Positions 44,038-49,781 of a DNA stretch of 64,000 nt are shown here, piece by piece. Within the stretch, counting starts at the first letter, position 1. Every line of letters starts with the position of its first letter. This DNA is from Chitinophagales bacterium (GTDB lineage: Bacteria > Bacteroidota > Bacteroidia > Chitinophagales > Chitinophagaceae). The translations under genes were made by a program, and so were the position numbers. Location: contig JAFLBN010000006.1 in NCBI GenBank assembly GCA_017303395.1, positions 62,001-126,000 of the forward strand, given 5' to 3'. The notes beneath the pieces were generated by a model. That model saw nothing but the letters and a program-made list of their open reading frames with translations. It was not told the origin of the DNA and ran no database searches.

Positions 44038-44412
44038 ATGGTGAGCATTACGGGCAACAAATGGAAAAAGCTGATAATAGTGGGCGATAGGGTGCTGATA
44101 AAACCCAACAAACCCGAAGAACGCACAGGCAGCGGTTTGTACCTGCCACCCGGTGTACAGGAAAAGGAAAAAGTGCAGCAAGGGTATATTATAAAAACAG
44201 GCCCGGGCTTTCCTATCCCTGCCGTGCAGGAAGATACCGAAACATGGAAGGAACCACAGGAAAAGGTGAAATACATACCACTGCAGGCGCAGGAAGGCGA
44301 CCTAGCCATCTTCCTGATAAGCGGTAGTACAGAGGTGGTGTACGAAGGGGAGAAGTACTACATAGTACCACAGCACTGCATCCTGATGCTGGAAAGGGAA
44401 GAGGAACTATAA
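44038..44412 (+). CDS. GroES-like (Cpn10-fold) protein, divergent
   Basis: 124 aa from ATG 44038 (MVSITGNKWKKLIIVGDRVL). The Cpn10 pattern is visible: GDRVLIKP near the start, GLYLPPGVQEKEKVQQGYI for the roof region, GPG, and GDLAIFLISGSTEVVYEGEK. It is longer than GroES because of an insert (FPIPAVQEDTETWKEPQEK). There is no groEL beside it, so it is probably a second, divergent co-chaperone rather than the housekeeping GroES. Confidence 0.68.
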   Translation: MVSITGNKWKKLIIVGDRVLIKPNKPEERTGSGLYLPPGVQEKEKVQQGYIIKTGPGFPIPAVQEDTETWKEPQEKVKYIPLQAQEGDLAIFLISGSTEVVYEGEKYYIVPQHCILMLEREEEL

Positions 44413-44442
44413 TATTTACCGAAATTGCTGCACAGGAACGAT

Positions 44443-44450
44443 TATCTTTG
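44443..44450 (+). promoter_or_regulatory. -7 box of the TPR-protein gene
   Basis: TATCTTTG followed by CAGCCTCTTATTAATA, close to the valS promoter string. It lies 20 bp before the ATG. Confidence 0.55.
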
Positions 44451-44470
44451 CAGCCTCTTATTAATAACAA

Positions 44471-45127
44471 ATGAAAAGTACGTTACGTCATTTATTAGTT
44501 AAAAACCGCCTGTTGCTGGCTGTATTGCTCATAGGCTTGGGTATATGGTTGGGTGTTTCCGTAACATGGTGGATAGGCTGGATTCCTTTCCTGATAGCAA
44601 TACTGGTGGTTACAGCTCACTTCCTGATAGGGCCAATGACACTGATACAGAAATATGTAGAGGACGGTGATATGGAAGGTGCACAGAAACTGCTGGATGG
44701 TGTAAAATATCCTAACCTGCTGTACAAGCCGGTACGCTCTTCTTACTACATGCTGCGTGCCAACTTCAGCACCATGGGCGATGACCTAGACAAAGCAGAA
44801 GCAGACCTGAAAAAAGGACTTGCAGCGGGTATGCCTGAGAAAGAATATGAGGGCACTGCTTACCTGCAACTGGGTAGCATTGCTTACAAAAAAGGCAATA
44901 AGAAAGAAGCAATGGAAAACATGCGCAAAGCTATTAAAGTAGGTTTGCCAGATGAGGATAGCAAAGCAACGGCCTACCTGCAACTGAGCAGCCTGTTGTT
45001 AGAGCGTCGCGACTTTAAGAGTGCCAAGATGTACTTTGCTAAAGCAAAAGCATGCAAGGCTACTAACGAGCAGATTGTAAGCCAGGTAAAAGAAATGGCT
45101 AAATACATGGCCCGCATACCGGGATAA
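44471..45127 (+). CDS. Membrane-anchored TPR-like protein
   Basis: 218 aa. Two N-terminal helices (LLLAVLLIGLGIWLGVSVTW and WIGWIPFLIAILVVTAHFL) are followed by a soluble region with helical pairs (VEDGDMEGAQKLLDGVKY, YLQLGSIAYKKGNKKEAMEN, YLQLSSLLLERRDFKSAKMY). These read as about three TPR units. A role as a scaffold is probable; partner unknown. A terminator follows at 45149. Confidence 0.72.
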   Translation: MKSTLRHLLVKNRLLLAVLLIGLGIWLGVSVTWWIGWIPFLIAILVVTAHFLIGPMTLIQKYVEDGDMEGAQKLLDGVKYPNLLYKPVRSSYYMLRANFSTMGDDLDKAEADLKKGLAAGMPEKEYEGTAYLQLGSIAYKKGNKKEAMENMRKAIKVGLPDEDSKATAYLQLSSLLLERRDFKSAKMYFAKAKACKATNEQIVSQVKEMAKYMARIPG

Positions 45128-45148
45128 TATTTTACTGAACATAAAACA

Positions 45149-45172
45149 AAAGCCACCCTTGCAGGTGGCTTT
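45149..45172. terminator. Bidirectional terminator
   Basis: A perfect 9-bp stem (AAAGCCACC / GGTGGCTTT) with CTTGCA loop between the TPR gene (+) and the lipoprotein gene at 45178 (-). Confidence 0.78.
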
Positions 45173-45177
45173 GTTAT

Positions 45178-45966
45178 TTACTTATGTTTCTTCTCTATCT
45201 CGCAGTGGTGGCTTAGTTTTTTCAGATTGTCCAGTATGTCTTTGTATAGGTCTTTGTTATCATCCGCACTTATTATCAGTGTGCCGTTGGTAAGCTTTGC
45301 ACCCAGTATATCGGTTTCTTTGATGCCGTCTGTAATGGCAGAAAGATTGATGCTCGTAATGGCCGTGAATATAGTGCTGTCTGTTACGGTTATGTTTTCC
45401 TGTTCTGTTTTCAGTTCCAGTGCTTCGTCAACCGTTATCTTTATAGGGATGGTCAGCGCATCTTTAGTAATTGTTCCTTGCAGTTGCAGTGCCGGGTTGC
45501 TGCCGTTCTTTTCCAGTTCTATCTTCAGTTCTATCTCGCTATACGTGCCGTTTGGTATGGTGTAGTTGCCAAAGCCTGCTGCCAGCAGTGCCATCAAATC
45601 TACCTGTGTGTTGATGGTAGTCTTGTATTCTGTTTCTACACCGTCTTTCTTCGATTCAAATTTTACCAGTACAGGATTGGCAGTACCGCCTGTCCAGTTG
45701 ATGCTCATACCTGCGGTAGATTTCTGTGCTACACTTGCGCTGCGATTTACTGTAATAAGCTGATAACCCATTTGAGACTCTTTGGAAGCCGTATTGCCAC
45801 CGCCATTGTTGTTGCCATTACCGCCGCTATTGTTAGTGCCGCTGGTATTGTTGGTGTTAGTACCCGTTGTAGTGGTAGTAGCACCTGCGGGAACCACATC
45901 ATTGCTCTTGCTGCAAGAAGCCAGTGTTGCAGTAATAATTGCCGAAGCGAGGAGAACTTTTTTCAT
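45178..45966 (-). CDS. Lipoprotein with low-complexity linker
   Basis: 262 aa. Lipobox ATLASC (anchor Cys18), then a long Thr/Asn/Gly linker (residues ~25-60, with NNTSGTNNSGGNGNNNGG). It is followed by a beta-rich domain with INWTGGTANPVLVKFESKKD near the beginning and LPEALELK-like TVDEALELKTEQ. No catalytic motif is visible; it resembles surface-exposed DUF4382-type proteins only in general. Its upstream region carries three 20-bp-spaced repeats. Confidence 0.72.
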   Translation of the reverse strand: MKKVLLASAIITATLASCSKSNDVVPAGATTTTTGTNTNNTSGTNNSGGNGNNNGGGNTASKESQMGYQLITVNRSASVAQKSTAGMSINWTGGTANPVLVKFESKKDGVETEYKTTINTQVDLMALLAAGFGNYTIPNGTYSEIELKIELEKNGSNPALQLQGTITKDALTIPIKITVDEALELKTEQENITVTDSTIFTAITSINLSAITDGIKETDILGAKLTNGTLIISADDNKDLYKDILDNLKKLSHHCEIEKKHK

Positions 45967-46060
45967 AACAAAACTATTTAAAAAGTGAATTGCTGATGTA
46001 AAAGTGTAACTCCTTATTAATAATAAGAAACGATATATGCCCTACACGACAAACGGGCAT

Positions 46061-46112
46061 GTGAAAACGGAAATAGTAAAGATGAAACGGATATAAGGCT
46101 ACCGAAACGGAT
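46061..46112 (-). promoter_or_regulatory. Three direct repeats at 20-bp spacing upstream of the lipoprotein gene
   Basis: GAAAACGGA (46063), GAAACGGAT (46084) and GAAACGGAT (46104) recur every 20-21 bp, that is on one face of the helix; on the minus strand they read ATCCGTTTC. They lie 95-150 bp upstream of the ATG at 45966. The spacing and the core are loosely like LytTR-type binding sites. A flanking CCCTACAC (46040) and GTGTAGGG (46128) form an inverted pair. Function is inferred only. Confidence 0.45.
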
Positions 46113-46142
46113 GATTTTCAATGAGTAGTGTAGGGTAGTGAG

Positions 46143-46397
46143 TTTGCTCAAGCTTGCCCAAGTTGGTCAAATACTTAATAAGTTGGGCAAATGGGCAAAA
46201 TGGGCATGAGGAATATTCACGCTCATTCACGGCGTTCACGTTTAGAAATCGTGAATAAAATGAATAGCGTGAATGGAATGAATGGATATTGTTGTGCGTT
46301 AGTGTTCGAGGTGTTCGCAGTGTTCGAGGGTGTAAACAAAACGAACAGCGCGAACACAGGAAACATTCGTCATTGCGAGGAACGAAGCAATCTCACG
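46143..46397. repeat. Left arm of a modular inverted repeat
   Basis: Four modules run from the outside inward: (i) 46143-46207 with TGGGCA words; (ii) 46214-46286 with TTCACG words; (iii) 46304-46357 with TGTTCG words at 46303, 46312 and 46321 (9-bp spacing); (iv) 46368-46397. Module (iv) is a perfect 30-bp inverted match of 47150-47179. Module (iii) matches 47187-47231 with two mismatches and one 9-bp insertion that is one extra repeat unit. Module (ii) shares the runs ATTCACGCTCATTCACGG and GAAATCGTGAA with the right arm. Module (i) is more diverged. Modules (i)-(iii) also contain inverted copies of their own words. Confidence 0.85.
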
Positions 46398-47105
46398 TTA
46401 TGGGGTATTTTCATTCATTCGTATAATGAAAATGTTACCACTGTATTCTGGTAAATCAACTTTGAAGCCATCAATAATATTTACGTTTTTAGAACCAGGT
46501 TTCACTTTAGTGTTTGATATTATTGTTATTGGGTCTAATTTTTTAGGGTTTATATAAAAGCCGAACCCATGAGTTTCTCTATTCATAAACTCAACTTTAT
46601 TAATGTTATTCAATACATAATTGTTGTAGTACAATTGTTTATCAAATGATTCTATGTCTCTGTACAAACTAATTTTCATTGTGCTGCCATTTGTGTATTT
46701 GGGTATAATTAGCTTAGTAAATACATTCAAAACTACACTGTCTAATTCTCCTAAAAATTGATTTACTAAAAAACCAATTGATGTAGGCTCTCTAAAATTG
46801 TCATAATATCTAAACTTATATATTATGCTCAATTCTTTTAGAAAAGTATTGTCGATGTGATTGAAAATTTCTCTATACTCTGTGTTGTCTAATCTTGCTT
46901 TTAATTCTGATAATCTATCTAGATGTACTTTGGGTGGTTGATTTGGAAATAGTGCTTGTAAAAGTGCTTTAAAGTATTTTTCTACTGATGTACAAGCAAG
47001 TATTGCACCCTGTAGCACATAATTATTGTTTATTAAAAAACGTGCTGCAATATAGTCGTCATAAGCCATTATCATAAAGGCTAAGGATTTTTTGTGATTG
47101 TTCAT
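46398..47105 (-). CDS. HEPN-domain protein, cargo of the inverted-repeat cassette
   Basis: 235 aa, AT-rich compared with neighbouring genes. Residues ~5-105 look like a HEPN domain: SLAFMIMAYDDYIAARFLI, YVLQGAILACTSVEKYFKA, PPKVHLDRLSELKARL and YKFRYYDNFREP. An R-x4-H pattern (REIFNH, Arg78 to His83) is like the catalytic motif of HEPN RNases, though its place in the fold is not certain. The C-terminal ~105 residues (MKISLYRDIESFDKQLYYNN) are not recognised. The stop codon touches the left repeat arm, and a promoter-like box lies just inside the right arm. A toxin or defence role is plausible but inferred; no antitoxin or nucleotidyltransferase partner is present. Confidence 0.62.
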   Translation of the reverse strand: MNNHKKSLAFMIMAYDDYIAARFLINNNYVLQGAILACTSVEKYFKALLQALFPNQPPKVHLDRLSELKARLDNTEYREIFNHIDNTFLKELSIIYKFRYYDNFREPTSIGFLVNQFLGELDSVVLNVFTKLIIPKYTNGSTMKISLYRDIESFDKQLYYNNYVLNNINKVEFMNRETHGFGFYINPKKLDPITIISNTKVKPGSKNVNIIDGFKVDLPEYSGNIFIIRMNENTP

Positions 47106-47134
47106 GCTTGTAATTTTTTAAAGCTGCGTTTTCT

Positions 47135-47142
47135 CAAATCTA
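47135..47142 (-). promoter_or_regulatory. -7 box of the HEPN gene
   Basis: Reads TAGATTTG on the minus strand, 29 bp before the ATG at 47105 and 8 bp inside the right repeat arm, so the cassette carries its own promoter. Confidence 0.55.
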
Positions 47143-47149
47143 CTCATTT

Positions 47150-47377
47150 CGTGAGATTGCTTCGTTCCTCGCAATGACGTGAGAGGGTGTTCGCACTGTT
47201 CGTTCTGTTTACACCCTCGAACACCTCGAACAACCGTGAACACGTTCACGATATTCACGCCGTTCACGATTTCAAAACGTGAATACCGTGAATGAGCGTG
47301 AATGAAATACTACTTTGCCCATTTGCCCAAGTTATCAGGATATTGAGCATTTGGGCAGGTTGGGCATACTTGGGCAC
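47150..47377. repeat. Right arm of the modular inverted repeat
   Basis: The mirror image of the left arm in module order: (iv) 47150-47179, (iii) 47187-47231, (ii) 47234-47307, (i) 47313-47377. Heptamer TTCACG occurs at 47245, 47254 and 47263 and CGTGAAT at 47278, 47287 and 47297, so module (ii) folds on itself. TTGGGCA occurs at 47351, 47360 and 47370, opposite TTGCCCA at 47315 and 47323. No duplicated target site was seen outside the arms. Confidence 0.85.
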
Positions 47378-47386
47378 ATAAACAAG

Positions 47387-47414
47387 AAAGCCACCCCGAA
47401 GGATGGCTTTTTAT
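47387..47414 (-). terminator. Terminator of phoH
   Basis: AAAGCCA-C-CC / GG-A-TGGCTTT stem with CGAA loop just beyond the phoH stop at 47426 on the minus strand. It lies between the right repeat arm and phoH. Confidence 0.65.
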
Positions 47415-47425
47415 ATGGTGGTTAA

Positions 47426-48451
47426 TTACTGTTGTTTGTTCTCGCCCAACTTGCGGAATTTTTCGCGGTTCTCTTCCTCGCGCTGTTCTTCTGCCATCTG
47501 CTCTTTGTCGTAAGCACGGATGATGTGTTTTACCAAGCGGTGGCGCACTACGTCGGCCTCGTCCAGTTCTATATGCGCTATGCCCTCTATGCCTTGTAAT
47601 ATGCGTTTTGCCTTCATAAGGCCGCTCTTCTGGTTTTTAGGAAGATCCACCTGCGATAAGTCGCCCGTGATGATAGCTTTTGCACTAGGTCCTATACGCG
47701 TCAGGAACATCTTTAGCTGCAGGTCTGTCGTATTCTGTGCCTCATCCAGAATGATGAAAGAATTATCCAGCGTACGGCCACGCATGTATGCCAGTGGTGC
47801 TATCTCTATTATACGGTTGGCCATATAGTAGTTCAGCTTATCGGCAGGTATCATATCGTCCAGCGCATCGTACAGTGGGCGCAGATACGGGTCTATCTTC
47901 TCCTTCAAATCGCCTGGCAGGAAGCCCAGGTTTTCACCAGCCTCTACCGCAGGGCGTGTCAGGATGATTTTACGAACAGCTTTGTTTTTCAGCGCACGTA
48001 CTGCCAGTGCTACCGCCGTGTAGGTTTTACCCGTACCGGCAGGGCCCATCGCAAATATGATGTCGTTCTTCTCGCTCACCTGTGCCATCAGCTTCTGGTT
48101 GGCAGTCTTGGCACGTATCACTTTGCCGTTAGGGCCAAAAACAAGGATATCGTTATTAGCTTCGTTTTCTACACTCACTGCAGGGCCTTCGCCGTTTTCG
48201 TCATCGCCAAGTATCTCTGCAAAATAGTTTTCAGAAAGATGTCCGTTTCGCTCCAGGTACTTTACCAGTTGCCCAATACGTGCCTGTGCGTTCGATACTT
48301 CGGATGCCTGCCCAGAGAGCTTTATCTGCGAGCCGCGGGAAAGAATCTTCAGCAGAGGAAACTTACGTTTTAGAATATCGAATTTGCTATTGTTAACGCC
48401 GAAAAATTCAATGGGGTTAACTGTGTCCAGATTAATAATCGCTTCAGTCAA
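47426..48451 (-). CDS. phoH: PhoH-family ATPase
   Basis: 341 aa. The ATPase core has the P-loop GPAGTGKT (about residues 136-143) in FAMGPAGTGKTYTAVALAVRAL and Walker B ILDEAQNTTDLQLKMFLTRI. The N-terminal ~90 residues precede it and include a KH-like stretch (ILSRGSQIKLSGQASEVSNA). The C-terminal tail is charged (EREENREKFRKLGENKQQ). PhoH proteins are RNA-associated ATPases of incompletely known function, often near ybeY, which is absent here. Confidence 0.93.
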   Translation of the reverse strand: MTEAIINLDTVNPIEFFGVNNSKFDILKRKFPLLKILSRGSQIKLSGQASEVSNAQARIGQLVKYLERNGHLSENYFAEILGDDENGEGPAVSVENEANNDILVFGPNGKVIRAKTANQKLMAQVSEKNDIIFAMGPAGTGKTYTAVALAVRALKNKAVRKIILTRPAVEAGENLGFLPGDLKEKIDPYLRPLYDALDDMIPADKLNYYMANRIIEIAPLAYMRGRTLDNSFIILDEAQNTTDLQLKMFLTRIGPSAKAIITGDLSQVDLPKNQKSGLMKAKRILQGIEGIAHIELDEADVVRHRLVKHIIRAYDKEQMAEEQREEENREKFRKLGENKQQ

Positions 48452-48850
48452 TGTGTTGTGGGTTTAAATCTATTAACGCCTGTAAGTTTACGCATACCGC
48501 ACGAATGCGGCTGTTAAGTAATTGTCAAATCCGGTAATCATCGTTCTTAAATGCTACTGAGCGCTCAGCAATATTTTGCATCGCCGAAGGCTCAGCTACG
48601 CGCCGCCTGTAGAGCCGCGTTGATAGCATTTACCTTGCTTACTACCCACGTACCTGCCGGTAGGCCGCAGGCATTGGTACACATTCATACAACATACAAG
48701 TGCATTGTCATAGCCTGTAGTACTTGTCGTGAAAATATGTATTACTAACGGATAAAACAGATTTTCCGTGTCATGTGTTTATCAACCTTTGTGCATATCT
48801 TTTTTATTTACATTCCTGTGTTTTAGGTATCATATAAATACCTTGCCACT
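48452..48850. other. 430-bp intergenic region between divergent phoH and SDR genes
   Basis: The first half is locally GC-rich (48557-48680), with a perfect palindrome TGAGCGCTCA at 48557-48566, a CCGCA-CGAA-TGCGG hairpin near 48498 and near-palindromic TACCTGCCGGTAGGCCGCAG near 48652. The short open frames across it have no recognisable protein features. The second half is AT-rich promoter sequence. I see no RNA family that I can name. Confidence 0.5.
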
Positions 48851-48856
48851 AAGCGT

Positions 48857-48864
48857 TAACTTTA
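48857..48864 (+). promoter_or_regulatory. -7-like box of the SDR gene
   Basis: TAACTTTA, a variant ending in A, 18 bp before the ATG at 48883; identical to the boxes before the genes at 28579 and 31505. Confidence 0.4.
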
Positions 48865-48882
48865 CGACGTTCAACAAAGTAT

Positions 48883-49695
48883 ATGTATTCACTGAAAGAT
48901 AAAGTAGTAGCCATTACAGGTGCCTCGTCTGGCATTGGTAAGGCATTGGCAACAGATGCGCTGAGCCGTGGTGCAAAAATTGCCGTTTGTGCCAGAAATG
49001 AAGCCAAACTGAAGGAGGCTATAGGCATAGATAATCCGAATGTGTTGTATGTAGCTGCAGATGTAAGTAAAGAGGCTGACTGTCAGCGATTTATAGAGGC
49101 TACTTTACAAAAATGGGGCAGGGTAGATGTGCTGGTGAATAATGCGGGCATCAGTATGCGTGCATTGTTTGAGCATGCCGACCTGCAGGTGATACGCGAG
49201 CTGATGGATATCAACTTCTGGGGAACGGTCTATTGCAGCAAGTTTGCCGTAAAGTCTATCAGGGAAAATAAGGGTGCAATAGTTGGGGTATCATCCATAG
49301 CGGGCTTCCGTGGTTTGCCTGCCCGTACAGGGTATTCGGCATCCAAATTTGCCATGCAGGGCTTTCTGGAGGCACTGCGAACAGAGCTGTTGCACACAGG
49401 GGCACATGTTATGTGGGTATCTCCTGGCTTCACAGCCAGCAACATACGCAACGTGGCACGTAGTGCCGATGGCAGTGCACAGGGAGAAACGCCACTGGAT
49501 GAGGGCAAGCTGATGTCTGCAGAGCAATGTGCAGCCATTATACTGGATGGGGTAGAGAAGCGTAAACGTACAATTGTGATGACAGGACAGGGTAAACTGA
49601 CGGTATGGTTGAACAAACTATTCCCCGGGTTGGCTGATAAGCTTGTTTTTAATCACTTTTTAACTGAACCGAACTCACCATTAAAAGGTTATTAA
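48883..49695 (+). CDS. Short-chain dehydrogenase/reductase (SDR)
   Basis: 270 aa. Cofactor motif TGASSGIGKALA, the NNAGISMRALFEHADL loop, and the active-site YSASKFAMQGFLEALR (Tyr-x3-Lys) are present with the upstream Ser in GVSSIAGFRG. It is a classical NAD(P)-dependent oxidoreductase; the substrate is not determinable. The C-terminal end (GKLTVWLNKLFPGLADKLV) could bind a membrane or lipid substrate. Confidence 0.9.
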   Translation: MYSLKDKVVAITGASSGIGKALATDALSRGAKIAVCARNEAKLKEAIGIDNPNVLYVAADVSKEADCQRFIEATLQKWGRVDVLVNNAGISMRALFEHADLQVIRELMDINFWGTVYCSKFAVKSIRENKGAIVGVSSIAGFRGLPARTGYSASKFAMQGFLEALRTELLHTGAHVMWVSPGFTASNIRNVARSADGSAQGETPLDEGKLMSAEQCAAIILDGVEKRKRTIVMTGQGKLTVWLNKLFPGLADKLVFNHFLTEPNSPLKGY

Positions 49696-49781
49696 CTGTC
49701 TGTATAAGCAACCAATGTTACACGTTTTGTGTAGATATTTGTCTTAAATTTATAGAACAGAATTTAATATAATTTCATCTT

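Noticed and set aside
46191-46454. A plus-strand 87-residue open frame across the left arm of the inverted repeat
   Set aside because: It lies almost wholly in repeated, partly self-complementary words and shows no protein features. Its codons follow the repeat period, so it is a by-product of the arm.
46368-47179. Reading the inverted arms as a CRISPR array or classical IS
   Set aside because: There are no equal-length spacers between direct repeats and no transposase frame. The arms are inverted, modular and self-complementary.
48551-48748. A plus-strand 65-residue open frame upstream of the SDR gene
   Set aside because: No signal peptide, domain or context supports it. It lies in a segment with dyads and has a weak start. 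I treat it as intergenic.
48857-49695. The SDR as part of a phoH operon
   Set aside because: It is divergent from phoH with a 430-bp gap and has its own promoter-like box.
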